64,000 nt of DNA from Cognataquiflexum gelatinilyticum (GTDB lineage: Bacteria; Bacteroidota; Bacteroidia; Cytophagales; Cyclobacteriaceae). The stretch spans positions 186,001 through 250,000 of the forward strand of contig NZ_JANAEZ010000008.1 in assembly GCF_024813435.1 (NCBI RefSeq), read 5' to 3'. The notes below the pieces were generated by a model. That model was not told the origin of the DNA, did no database searches, and saw nothing but the letters and a program-made list of their open reading frames with translations. A program made the position numbers and the translations under genes. The number at the start of each line of letters is the position of its first letter. Position 1 is the stretch's first letter. Below, piece by piece: positions 1 through 8,369 of the stretch.

Positions 1-34
1 TTTCAGCCTCATCCCACTTTTCGGTATTTTCCAT
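1..34 (-). CDS. N-terminal fragment of an unknown protein, cut by the window edge
   Basis: An ATG on the minus strand at 34 opens a frame running off the left edge; it reads MENTEKWDEAE. Its start lies 10 nt downstream of the stop of the preceding minus-strand gene (45-551), as expected for the next gene of an operon. Only eleven residues are visible, so no family can be given, and chance cannot be excluded. Confidence 0.35.
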   Translation of the reverse strand, partial: MENTEKWDEAE

Positions 35-44
35 TTTCGATATA

Positions 45-551
45 TTATTTTTTATCTAAAAGCATGTTGAAACTCGGATACCACGTTTTCCCATTGGGAG
101 AAAATTCCCCTTTCTCTGACCACTGACCTTTTTCATTTAAAGTAATGAAATACCGAACTTTTCCCTGCGGAACATCAAAACCCCATTCCCAATTTTTGTC
201 ATCTTGCACGGTTACATAGGCTTTCGTCTTTTGTCCTGAAGCCAGCCAGCTCATCATTTCATATTCCTGTTTGGCTTCATCAAAAGTAATGATCGCAAAG
301 GCATTGAATTCAAGTTTGCCTTCATTATATCCCTTTCCTTCGACAGAAAGTATTTTCCCTCCCAATTTCAACTCTACATTTTCATGTTGATCCAATTGCA
401 TGGTCTGACCCGGTCCGGTGGTTACACTAGCTTTTCCCTCCCATTTTCCCTCTATAAATGAAAGTTTCTTTATGGCTTCCTGAGAGGAAACCTGTCCATA
501 TACAGACAATGAAGCCAAAACCATTATGGTGATAAAAACCCCTATTTTCAT
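45..551 (-). CDS. Exported DUF1579-like protein, 168 aa
   Basis: The chosen ATG (551) places a hydrophobic signal sequence at residues 1-20, ending in YGQ, a typical Bacteroidota signal peptidase I site; an upstream in-frame start would add 18 residues before the signal and is unlikely. The mature part reads as a small lipocalin-like beta-sheet protein: an 'IEGKWEGKAS' opening strand, a central EYEMMSWLASGQ strand and a closing SPNGKTWYPSFNM segment. This resembles DUF1579 and related periplasmic proteins of unknown function. No catalytic residues are recognisable. It is divergent from the TMEM220 gene at 685. The fold assignment is from sequence pattern only. Confidence 0.6.
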   Translation of the reverse strand: MKIGVFITIMVLASLSVYGQVSSQEAIKKLSFIEGKWEGKASVTTGPGQTMQLDQHENVELKLGGKILSVEGKGYNEGKLEFNAFAIITFDEAKQEYEMMSWLASGQKTKAYVTVQDDKNWEWGFDVPQGKVRYFITLNEKGQWSEKGEFSPNGKTWYPSFNMLLDKK

Positions 552-684
552 GGTGTAAGTGTTTATTTGAATTTCAAATATAAAGTAGTTTATAATATAA
601 ACCAAATTTGATTCAAATTTCTACAAAAAACTTTTCCAAGCCCTCCATTTTAATTCCTAAATTGTAGACAAAACCCACCATACC

Positions 685-1056
685 ATGAAAAATTTCCCAA
701 AATACTTCTTCATTTTCTGGTCGATTGTATTCTTGCTTTTTGCCTATTGGCAAGTCAACGACCCCGATCCTCAAATATGGGTATCCGTCTATTTACTTGC
801 AGCTATATTTTGCGGACTTGCCGTAATGGGAAAACATCCTTTGATTCCTTTGGGAATAATTATTGTAGCCAGTATCATCGGAGCGGTTTATTTCTATCCG
901 ACTTCGGTATCCGAGTGGGTCAATTATGAACTAGAAAACAAAGACCTGACCATGAAAACGCAGGAATCCGAAGAAGCTAGGGAAACATTTGGCTTGCTTA
1001 TCATTGCCGCGATTCTTTCCGTATCAGCCTATTTTGGCTGGAAAAACAAAATCTAA
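685..1056 (+). CDS. TMEM220 family membrane protein, 123 aa
   Basis: A short integral membrane protein with four hydrophobic segments (about residues 7-22, 32-46, 54-71 and 102-118). After the first helix comes the QVNDPDPQIWV motif, and before the last helix an E-x-A-R-E-T-F-G-L segment; both are hallmarks of the TMEM220 family, found in bacteria and animals. No biochemical function is established for the family. The gene lies 30 nt upstream of the NIPSNAP gene in the same direction, so the two are probably cotranscribed. The start is the first ATG and leaves a typical short positively charged N-terminus. Confidence 0.85.
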   Translation: MKNFPKYFFIFWSIVFLLFAYWQVNDPDPQIWVSVYLLAAIFCGLAVMGKHPLIPLGIIIVASIIGAVYFYPTSVSEWVNYELENKDLTMKTQESEEARETFGLLIIAAILSVSAYFGWKNKI

Positions 1057-1086
1057 AATTACAGTCCAATTAAATTATAATTCCTT

Positions 1087-1839
1087 ATGAAAAAGTTTTC
1101 AATTATTATTTTGGTCCTTTGCGGCCTGATTCCCAATCTGATCCATGCTCAGGATACCCGGTATTTTGAAATGAGGACTTACACTGCACATGAAGGAAAA
1201 AGACCCGATCTGATCAAAAGATTTCAAGACCATACCCTAAAATTGTTTGAAAAAAACGGAATTGAAAACATTGCCTATTTCATTCCTACGGACGAAACCA
1301 ATAACACCTTAACCTTCATTCTTGCCTATCCCAACAAAGAATCAAGGGATTTATTCTGGAATAAATTTGCCAACAGTCCCGAGTGGCAAGCCGCTGCGAA
1401 GGCCTCAGAAGCAAATGGTCCTTTGGTAGCGAAAGTTGAACAGGTATTTATGGAAAATGCACCTGACCTGACACCGGAAATCATCCGCGATGATTACCAA
1501 GGAGAAAGGGTTTTTGAATTGAGGACGTATACCATGATGCCAGGAAAAGTGGACGCAATCCATGCGAGATTCAGGGATTATACACGTGAATTGTTCCAAA
1601 AACACGGCATGATCAATGTGATGTATTGGTACACTGTCGAAAAAGATCCTGCTGTACAGACCAAATTGGTTTATCTTTTGGCACACAAGAATGAAAAAGC
1701 TGGCAAAGCATCCTTCGAAAAATTCGGAAAAGATCCTTCTTGGATTGTGGTCCGAGATGCTTCAGAGCAAAACGGAAAAATAGTCGAAAAGATAACCTCG
1801 GTATACCTTAAGCCTCTCCCTTTTTCGCCTTTGAAGTAA
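1087..1839 (+). CDS. Exported NIPSNAP-family protein with two NIPSNAP domains, 250 aa
   Basis: Residues 1-21 form a signal peptide ending in HAQ. Two homologous alpha/beta (dimeric ferredoxin-like) NIPSNAP units follow: the first begins FEMRTYTAHEGK near residue 27, the second FELRTYTMMPGK near residue 142. Each has the R-T-Y-T core and a later Y-F/W-LA hydrophobic strand. NIPSNAP domains are structurally related to antibiotic biosynthesis monooxygenase folds, but no reaction is established. The tandem unit probably makes an intramolecular pseudo-dimer. It is likely cotranscribed with TMEM220 upstream and ends before the terminator at 1877-1914. Confidence 0.9.
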   Translation: MKKFSIIILVLCGLIPNLIHAQDTRYFEMRTYTAHEGKRPDLIKRFQDHTLKLFEKNGIENIAYFIPTDETNNTLTFILAYPNKESRDLFWNKFANSPEWQAAAKASEANGPLVAKVEQVFMENAPDLTPEIIRDDYQGERVFELRTYTMMPGKVDAIHARFRDYTRELFQKHGMINVMYWYTVEKDPAVQTKLVYLLAHKNEKAGKASFEKFGKDPSWIVVRDASEQNGKIVEKITSVYLKPLPFSPLK

Positions 1840-1876
1840 AGGAACATTTATTTGCTATTTTTCATTTTCAAATAAG

Positions 1877-1914
1877 AAAGCCCCAAGAAAATCTGTCGAT
1901 TTTGTTGGGGCTTT
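1877..1914. terminator. Bidirectional intrinsic terminator between the NIPSNAP and ThuA genes
   Basis: A 10-bp arm AAAGCCCCAA (1877-1886) pairs with TTGGGGCTTT (1905-1914), with further AAAAT/ATTTT pairing inside. T-rich sequence follows on the plus side and an A/T-rich stretch on the other. It sits between two convergent genes and can end both transcripts. Confidence 0.85.
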
Positions 1915-1964
1915 ACTTTTGACTTTAATCAATCGTGCTAATTAATGCAAACAAAGTCAGAGGC

Positions 1965-4900
1965 TTACTTGGCCTTGAATTCCGCAGATACCAAAATCGC
2001 TGTTGGTTCTCCTGCCGCCGCCGGTCTTGTTACAAAATAAATATCGTGCTTTTTGCCATCCGTGATTGGTTCAATGGTGATGTTTGCCATTCCCCCTGCG
2101 CGTCCTCCGGGACCACCTGGATAAGTCATCAACTTGGTTTCGCCGATTTTCTTACCTGAAGGTGAATCCAATCTGACTTCAATGACAAAACCTTCATTAC
2201 TAGGTTCCTGACCACCTCCCAATACCTGTATAGAGCCTATATCAGTAAGGTCAATTCCTTCGAAAGCAAAAGATGCTTCTTTGTCAGGAATCATCATCAA
2301 GGTCATTCCGCCAAACGACATGGTTGAGAAATCGACGAGGTTTCTTGCCTGATCCATTCCCATCTTCGGATTTCGGAGGGTTACTGCACTGTTTCCTGTC
2401 AAAGGTTTGACTCCTTCTGCTCCTCTGTCCGTAAAACTTCCTGAAAGGACAAACACCCCATTGTCACTCAGGGCCTTACTAACCGTTGGGTCTACCGATC
2501 CAGATGCCGGTAGTGAAGGCTTTTCGACAGCATCTCTTCTTCCAAGTGAAAGGATATAGGCAACTACTTTTTTGGCATCATCATTCTTCAGGTTCGGGTT
2601 TGCAGGCATTACCGTTTCACCCCAAACACCGCCTCCTCCTTTTTGGATTTTATTCACAAGGTAAGTTGTTGCGGCTTCAGGGTTTCTTCTGTATTTCCGC
2701 GCCACATCCACATAAGCAGGGCCGATGGAAGCTTCGTCTTCTTTGTGACAAGTCATACAAGTCAATGAACTTATTAAGCTCTTTCCTGTCATGGCTTCAG
2801 TCATGATCAGATGACCTTTGCCTGCTTCTGCCTGATCCAATCCTGAAATATAGTCTGCGGAGACATACAGGGTAGAAAGGTCATTACCTGCCGCTACATC
2901 ATCAGGATCTGATACTGAAACATTGTATACTACTTTCTTACCAGGAAAATAGAATGTCTGATTCCCTTTGAGTTCAATGTTTACGATCGGGGCAACATTT
3001 CCTGCATAAACAGAAGCTATCGTACTTTTTGCACTCAAATTGCTAGGATCGATGGCCGAAACCTGTACATCATAATCACCGACTGCAGTGAAAGTATGTG
3101 TCAATTTTGGTTCTGTGGTATTGACTGTTTCTCCGTTTCCAAGATCCCAAACAAAATTCAAGGGGTCGTTTTCGGGGTCATTGGCTTCTACAGTAAATGT
3201 TGCCGTGAAGGGAATTGAACCGGATTTTTTATCTACGGAAATTGATTGGACGACAGGGGTTCTGTTTCCTGCATTGAAATCAATTCTGGATAGTCCCGAA
3301 TCCGCATTTTTGGTAAACCACCCATTTCCATATTCCAACACATAGAATTTACCATCCGGGCCGACTTCCATATCGATCAGGGCATTGAATTTGGTTTTGG
3401 ACATAAAGGGCTCCATTTTGTCAAAGTCACCGTTTGGCAACATAGTCACCACTTTGATCCAACCCCTTACCCAATCATACATAAAGAACTTCCCATCATA
3501 GTAGGAAGGATATTTTGTATCTGCAGGATACATGTCCGAGTAATAGACAGGACCTGCCATGGCATTTCTGCCGCCTGTACCGAGCTGTGGAAACTCAGCA
3601 GAAACTCCATATGGATACCATATAAATGCAGGCGACATCGGCGCTACCACTTTCACCCCGGTATTGTTTTTGGAGTTGTTGGCTGGCTTCTCAGGATCGA
3701 AAGCCGCACCAGGAGTTCCTGTAGTGTAGTCAAATTCTCGGTAAGGGTAATTATTGCCAACAAAATACGGCCAACCAAAATTACCCGCTTTTCTTGCCTG
3801 ATTGACTTCGTCATAGCCTCTTGGACCTCTTGTATCCAAGCTGTCATTGGCTGCATCAGGACCTACTTCTCCCCAATAGAGGAATCCTGTTTTTTGATCC
3901 ACGGAAATTCTATAAGGGTTTCTGTTTCCCTGAACATATATTTCAGGTCTTGTACCTTCAGTTCCTTTTGGATATAAATTGCCTTCCGGAATCTCGTAGC
4001 TGCCATCTTCGTTTACTTTGATCCTCAAAATCTTTCCTCTCAAGTCATTGGCATTTCCTGAGCTTCTTCTAGCATCAAATTGCTCAAAACCATCTCTGTT
4101 GTCCAAAGGTGCAAAGCCTCTGTTGACAAATTTGCTGTCTCTTTGGTCAAACGGCGTGGAGTTGTCTCCTGTCGAAAGGTAAAGCAATCCATCTTTGTCG
4201 AAAGCGATAGAACCACCGGTATGACAGCAAATTTCCCTTTGGGAATACAATTCCAAAATGATTTTTTCAGAAGCCAAATCCAGCTTGTCATTTTCAAATT
4301 TGAACCTTGAAAGCCTGTTGACTTCCTTGCCCGTTGGGCTGTAATACATGAAAATAAAATTGTTTTCCGCGAAATTCGGATCTTTCTGAATACCCATCAA
4401 ACCTTCCTCAGCATTGACACCAGGCGTACTTGTTTTCCAATACACATCCAGCTTGGCAATCTCTCGGACTGTGGAATCACCGTTTTTGTACAGCATGACC
4501 TCACCTCTTCTTTGTGCTATCAAGATGTCAAGATTGGGCAAAATGGTCATTTCGGTAGGTTCGGTAAATTCACCGACTACAAGGTTGATCTTTTCAAATC
4601 TGTTTTCCTCAGGAACTCTTTGGGTCTTTGCTTTGGAATAATCCAACTCTTTGTTTTCCCCGATAGCATATTTGATTCCTTCAAGAACATGTTTTAGGAA
4701 AAGTTCTTCAGTATAAGATTCTTTGGTGTGGCCCCCTGCTGTATAGAATGCCCTTCCACCATCAAATTCATGGTACCAAGCCATTGGATGGAATCCCATC
4801 GGTTTAGTCTGCAAGTAGCTTGATTCATCTATGTCCATCAAAACATTGACGTCGGGGTTCAGCTTTTTGAAATGGTACCATTCGTCCCTTCTGTTCCAAA

Positions 4901-5411
4901 TCTCCGGTAAAAAACGGGTAGTTGGATGGTTTCTATCTGTAACATTCAATTTACCATCCTGAACATTTGGATGTGGGTCACCTATGCCGGGGTGATAAGA
5001 AAAATTAGCGCCTGCAAGTCTACTATACCATCCCCATTCGTATTCGGTATCCGCTGCTGCGTGGATACCTACATACCCACCACCTGCTTGGATATATCTC
5101 TCAAAATCTGCCTCTTGGTAATGATTGAGTACATCACCAGTAGTACTCAACCAAATGACTGCTGAATATTTTTTCAGATTTTCTTCCGTAAACATCTCCG
5201 CATTGGTCGTAGTGTCCACGTCAAAATCGTTTTCTGCTCCGAGTTTTTGGATGGCAGCTACCCCATCCACAATGGATTCATGATAGAATCCGGCCGTTTT
5301 ACTAAATACTAAGACTTTTGGTTTTCCGCTCCTTTTATTACAGGACGCAAATACCACCAAGACCGTCATCAGAAGAAATAAACTTCTTTTCAAGGAATCA
5401 AAGGTTAACAT
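1965..5411 (-). CDS. Lipoprotein fusion: ThuA, PQQ-dependent sugar dehydrogenase-like, PKD, cytochrome c and C-terminal beta domain (1148 aa)
   Basis: A lipobox ending FASC puts the lipid anchor at Cys24. Domains in order: ThuA-like (about 33-250, with GGGYVGIHAAADTEYEW); a six-bladed glucose/sorbosone dehydrogenase-like propeller (about 275-720, with HTGGSIAFDKDGLLY and GNRNPYRI); a PKD fold (about 725-815, ending WDLGNG and HTFTAVGDYDV); and a class I cytochrome c domain with the haem motif C885-M-T-C888-H889 and a distal Met in the ETVMPANP segment. The last 160 residues form a glycine-rich beta domain resembling a carbohydrate-binding module. ThuA proteins are linked to keto-disaccharide metabolism, and PQQ propellers oxidise sugars. 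The fusion suggests periplasmic or surface sugar oxidation with electrons passed to the haem; the substrate is unknown. Confidence 0.9.
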   Translation of the reverse strand: MLTFDSLKRSLFLLMTVLVVFASCNKRSGKPKVLVFSKTAGFYHESIVDGVAAIQKLGAENDFDVDTTTNAEMFTEENLKKYSAVIWLSTTGDVLNHYQEADFERYIQAGGGYVGIHAAADTEYEWGWYSRLAGANFSYHPGIGDPHPNVQDGKLNVTDRNHPTTRFLPEIWNRRDEWYHFKKLNPDVNVLMDIDESSYLQTKPMGFHPMAWYHEFDGGRAFYTAGGHTKESYTEELFLKHVLEGIKYAIGENKELDYSKAKTQRVPEENRFEKINLVVGEFTEPTEMTILPNLDILIAQRRGEVMLYKNGDSTVREIAKLDVYWKTSTPGVNAEEGLMGIQKDPNFAENNFIFMYYSPTGKEVNRLSRFKFENDKLDLASEKIILELYSQREICCHTGGSIAFDKDGLLYLSTGDNSTPFDQRDSKFVNRGFAPLDNRDGFEQFDARRSSGNANDLRGKILRIKVNEDGSYEIPEGNLYPKGTEGTRPEIYVQGNRNPYRISVDQKTGFLYWGEVGPDAANDSLDTRGPRGYDEVNQARKAGNFGWPYFVGNNYPYREFDYTTGTPGAAFDPEKPANNSKNNTGVKVVAPMSPAFIWYPYGVSAEFPQLGTGGRNAMAGPVYYSDMYPADTKYPSYYDGKFFMYDWVRGWIKVVTMLPNGDFDKMEPFMSKTKFNALIDMEVGPDGKFYVLEYGNGWFTKNADSGLSRIDFNAGNRTPVVQSISVDKKSGSIPFTATFTVEANDPENDPLNFVWDLGNGETVNTTEPKLTHTFTAVGDYDVQVSAIDPSNLSAKSTIASVYAGNVAPIVNIELKGNQTFYFPGKKVVYNVSVSDPDDVAAGNDLSTLYVSADYISGLDQAEAGKGHLIMTEAMTGKSLISSLTCMTCHKEDEASIGPAYVDVARKYRRNPEAATTYLVNKIQKGGGGVWGETVMPANPNLKNDDAKKVVAYILSLGRRDAVEKPSLPASGSVDPTVSKALSDNGVFVLSGSFTDRGAEGVKPLTGNSAVTLRNPKMGMDQARNLVDFSTMSFGGMTLMMIPDKEASFAFEGIDLTDIGSIQVLGGGQEPSNEGFVIEVRLDSPSGKKIGETKLMTYPGGPGGRAGGMANITIEPITDGKKHDIYFVTRPAAAGEPTAILVSAEFKAK

Positions 5412-5580
5412 AGGTTATTGTTTTTTGGGAAATATAAAGAGATTCTCAATGTGCTTGCGGTTGAATCATTTAAGTGGGCATTTAGCCGTAAGATTGGTCG
5501 ATTTCTTTGAACCAAAAGCAAATATTAATTAATTAAATTGACCTGCAAAAATTTCATTATGTATTTTTTACATTTTGAAA

Positions 5581-5588
5581 TACATTTG
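5581..5588 (+). promoter_or_regulatory. Possible -7 element of the GH3 gene
   Basis: TACATTTG fits the Bacteroidota -7 consensus TAnnTTTG and ends 18 nt before the GH3 start codon. No TTG box lies at the expected 17-21 nt spacing upstream, so this is only a candidate. The rest of the 195-nt gap from the divergent ThuA gene is A/T-rich and otherwise featureless. Confidence 0.3.
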
Positions 5589-5606
5589 GATATAAATACG
5601 CTGACC

Positions 5607-7946
5607 ATGAAACAAATAACCAAAAAAACCATCCCTATGTTTGCGATAGCAGCCATGTTGATGTCCTGCGAAAAAAATGTGGTGGAAGAAACCCCATTAG
5701 ATGGAAATATCACCATCCTCACCCAATCAAAAGGTGCAAAACTCGGTTATTCAAAATCTTCGGGTGTCAATATTCTTGATGAAAAAGGGTTGAAATTCAA
5801 GGACCTGAACAAGAACGGAGAACTTGACAAATACGAAGACTGGAGGCTTTCCTTTAAGGATAGGGCAACTGACTTGGCCACCAAATTGTCAGTCGAACAG
5901 ATTGCAGGACTGATGCTTTACAGTTCTCACCAAGCCATCCCTGCTGCACCCGTGGGATTTGGTGCAGGTACATACGAAGGAAAACCACTTTCTGAAAGCG
6001 GTATGCCATCTTCCTCGCTTTCAGACCAACAAAAGAAGTTTTTGACTGAAGACAATCTCAGGCATGTATTGATCACAGGGGTAGAAAGCCCTGAAGTAGC
6101 TGCCCAATGGAACAACAATGCCCAAGCTTATGTCGAAGGTTTGGGTTTCGGAATCCCGACCAATAACAGTTCAGACCCAAGACACAGCCCAATCGCGAGT
6201 ACGGAATACAACGCTGGCGCAGGAGGCAATATCTCCATGTGGCCTGAAGCCCTAGGATTGGCAGCGACTTTTGATCCGGCTTTGGTGCAAAGGTTTGGAG
6301 AAGTTGCTTCCATAGAATACCGGGCTTTGGGATTGACGACAGCACTTTCTCCGCAGATAGACCTTGGTACCGAACCAAGGTGGAACAGATTGAAAGGGAC
6401 TTTCGGAGAGGATTCAAGACTATCGGCGGACATGGCACGGGGATATGTAGACGGATTTCAGTCTTCTGCACCTGAATATGAAATCTCCGGAGGTTGGGGC
6501 TTTCAAAGTGTCAATGCCATGGTCAAACACTGGCCAAGTGGCGGACCTGAAGAAGGAGGAAGAGACGGACATTTTGCTTACGGAAAGTTTGCGGTGTATC
6601 CCGGGAACAACTTCGAAGAACATTTGGTACCCTTCACAGAAGGCGCATTTAAGCTGAGCGGAAAAACCAAATCTGCTTCAGCAGTCATGCCTTACTATAC
6701 CATTTCTTATGGGCAGGACAGCAAAAACGGAGAAAATGTAGCCAATGCCTACAGCGAATATCTCATTACCGATTTGTTGAGAGGAAAATATGGATATGAA
6801 GGCGTCGTCTGCACCGATTGGGGAGTGACAGGCAATGAAAGAGACAATGTGGAAGTCTTCGCAGGAAAACCATGGGGCATGGAAACCGCCAGCATTGCCG
6901 AAAGACATTACCGGGTAATCATGGCAGGTGCCGATCAGTTTGGCGGCAACAATGACATCAAACCTGTCTTGGAAGCCTACCAGTTAGGCGTTAAAGAACA
7001 TGGTGAAGAATGGATGAGAGCAAGATTTGAAAAGTCAGCGGTGAGGCTGTTGAGGAATATTTTCCAGACAGGCTTATTTGAAAATCCTTACCTCGAAATC
7101 GCCCATACCAGGGAAACTGTCGGTAATCCGGCATTTATGGAAGAAGGATTTCAGGCGCAAGTCAAGTCCGTGGTCATGTTGAAGAATAAAGAAAATGTCC
7201 TTCCCATCGCCAAAAACAGCAAGGTCTATATCCCTAAAAAATTTATTCCTTCAACTACCAATTGGTGGGGAATCAAATCGGAAGAACAATGGGTAGATGC
7301 AGTGAACCTTGAAATCGCCAAAAAATACTTTCAGGTTACCGAAAATCCCGAGGAAGCAGATTTTGCATTGGTCTTTGTCAGCAACCCTGAATCAGGAACG
7401 GGATATGACCCTGCAGACAGAATGAATGGAGGCAATGGCTATGTGCCCATCAGTCTCCAATATGGCACTTACACAGCTGCTACTGCCCGAGAACAAAGCC
7501 TTGCGGCAGGAGATCCGGTACTCGCTCCACAGGTTACCAACAGGTCTTATAAAAACAAAACCATCACAGCTTCCAATCTGAAGGACCTTCAAAACATCAT
7601 GGATACCAAAAAAGTCATAAACGGAAAACCTGTTATAACCATTATTTCGGCCTCTAACCCAATGGTTTTTTCAGAATTTGAAAAAGAGGTTCAGGGAATC
7701 GTGTTGCACTTCAATGTTCAGGATCAGGCAATTTTAGATATTTTATCAGGAGCTGCAGAACCAAGCGGATTATTACCGGTACAGATGCCTGCCAATATGG
7801 AAACGGTAGAAAGCCAATTTGAAGATGTAGCCCATGATATGGATTGCCATGTAGATGAGGCAGGCAATACCTATGATTTCGCTTTTGGATTAAATTGGAA
7901 AGGAGTAATCAAAGACTCAAGAACAGAAAAGTATCAGAAAAAATAA
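5607..7946 (+). CDS. Glycoside hydrolase family 3 lipoprotein (beta-glucosidase-like), 779 aa
   Basis: The ATG at 5607 starts a lipoprotein signal with lipobox LMSC (Cys21). A DLNKNGELDKYEDW segment near residue 55 resembles a calcium-binding dockerin/EF-hand loop, often seen at the start of Bacteroidota GH3 enzymes. The GH3 N-terminal TIM barrel follows; the GVVCTDWG motif supplies the predicted nucleophile Asp404. The C-terminal GH3 domain begins around VVMLKNKENVLPI. The family hydrolyses terminal beta-linked glucose, xylose or related sugars from oligosaccharides; specificity cannot be read from sequence. Length is normal for the family. It is likely cell-surface or periplasmic. It stands alone as a transcription unit, facing a small lipoprotein gene 19 nt away. 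Confidence 0.92.
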   Translation: MKQITKKTIPMFAIAAMLMSCEKNVVEETPLDGNITILTQSKGAKLGYSKSSGVNILDEKGLKFKDLNKNGELDKYEDWRLSFKDRATDLATKLSVEQIAGLMLYSSHQAIPAAPVGFGAGTYEGKPLSESGMPSSSLSDQQKKFLTEDNLRHVLITGVESPEVAAQWNNNAQAYVEGLGFGIPTNNSSDPRHSPIASTEYNAGAGGNISMWPEALGLAATFDPALVQRFGEVASIEYRALGLTTALSPQIDLGTEPRWNRLKGTFGEDSRLSADMARGYVDGFQSSAPEYEISGGWGFQSVNAMVKHWPSGGPEEGGRDGHFAYGKFAVYPGNNFEEHLVPFTEGAFKLSGKTKSASAVMPYYTISYGQDSKNGENVANAYSEYLITDLLRGKYGYEGVVCTDWGVTGNERDNVEVFAGKPWGMETASIAERHYRVIMAGADQFGGNNDIKPVLEAYQLGVKEHGEEWMRARFEKSAVRLLRNIFQTGLFENPYLEIAHTRETVGNPAFMEEGFQAQVKSVVMLKNKENVLPIAKNSKVYIPKKFIPSTTNWWGIKSEEQWVDAVNLEIAKKYFQVTENPEEADFALVFVSNPESGTGYDPADRMNGGNGYVPISLQYGTYTAATAREQSLAAGDPVLAPQVTNRSYKNKTITASNLKDLQNIMDTKKVINGKPVITIISASNPMVFSEFEKEVQGIVLHFNVQDQAILDILSGAAEPSGLLPVQMPANMETVESQFEDVAHDMDCHVDEAGNTYDFAFGLNWKGVIKDSRTEKYQKK

Positions 7947-7965
7947 ATAGCCCTAAGCACGTAAA

Positions 7966-8199
7966 TCAAGACCCACAGTCAAAAGACTCATAGTCTTCTT
8001 TGAATATGGACCACAATTTACCGTCCTCATCACGGTAGGTTATGGTCCCTGTTCTTGTATTCTGCCTGATGTCCTGACTCATTTCGATGGTGGTACCATC
8101 CTTAAGAAGGACAGTACATGTTCCTGAGATTTCTTCGATATCGGATATACAACCTGCCAATCCCAGGATAAGGATGGATGTAAAAAAGATTTTTTTCAT
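7966..8199 (-). CDS. Small lipoprotein of unknown function, 77 aa
   Basis: The ATG at 8199 starts a clear lipoprotein signal with lipobox LAGC (Cys17). The mature 60 residues contain GTCTVLLKDGTTIEM and a TGTITYRDEDGKLWSIF strand pair and end with a second cysteine in FDCGS, so a disulphide is possible. No family is recognised. A well-formed promoter lies 25 nt upstream (8224-8252). A longer in-frame extension exists upstream but would bury the signal peptide, so the short start is preferred. Confidence 0.7.
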   Translation of the reverse strand: MKKIFFTSILILGLAGCISDIEEISGTCTVLLKDGTTIEMSQDIRQNTRTGTITYRDEDGKLWSIFKEDYESFDCGS

Positions 8200-8223
8200 G
8201 GGTGAAGATTTAACAATAAAGGC

Positions 8224-8252
8224 CAAAATTACAATTTTGTAGCAAAACGCAA
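8224..8252 (-). promoter_or_regulatory. Bacteroidota-type promoter of the small lipoprotein gene
   Basis: On the minus strand, TTG (8252-8250) is followed after 18 nt by TAATTTTG (8231-8224), matching the Bacteroidota -33 TTG / -7 TAnnTTTG arrangement. It lies 24 nt before the ATG at 8199. Both boxes and the spacing fit, which makes this one of the better promoter candidates in the window. Confidence 0.5.
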
Positions 8253-8305
8253 GGAGGATTGAATTATTCTTTCTTATATCATTTTTGGAGGTAAAGGACT
8301 GAAAG

Positions 8306-8334
8306 AAAAAAGGCCGACAATTACCGGCCTTTTT
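8306..8334 (-). terminator. Intrinsic terminator downstream of pgk
   Basis: AAAAAGGCCG (8306-8315) pairs perfectly with CGGCCTTTTT (8325-8334) around a 9-nt loop, giving a GC core with A and T tracts on both sides. It lies 36 nt past the pgk stop and upstream of the lipoprotein promoter, separating the two minus-strand units. Confidence 0.85.
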
Positions 8335-8369
8335 TCGTAATCTATTCACTTACTTTTTATTAACTTTTA

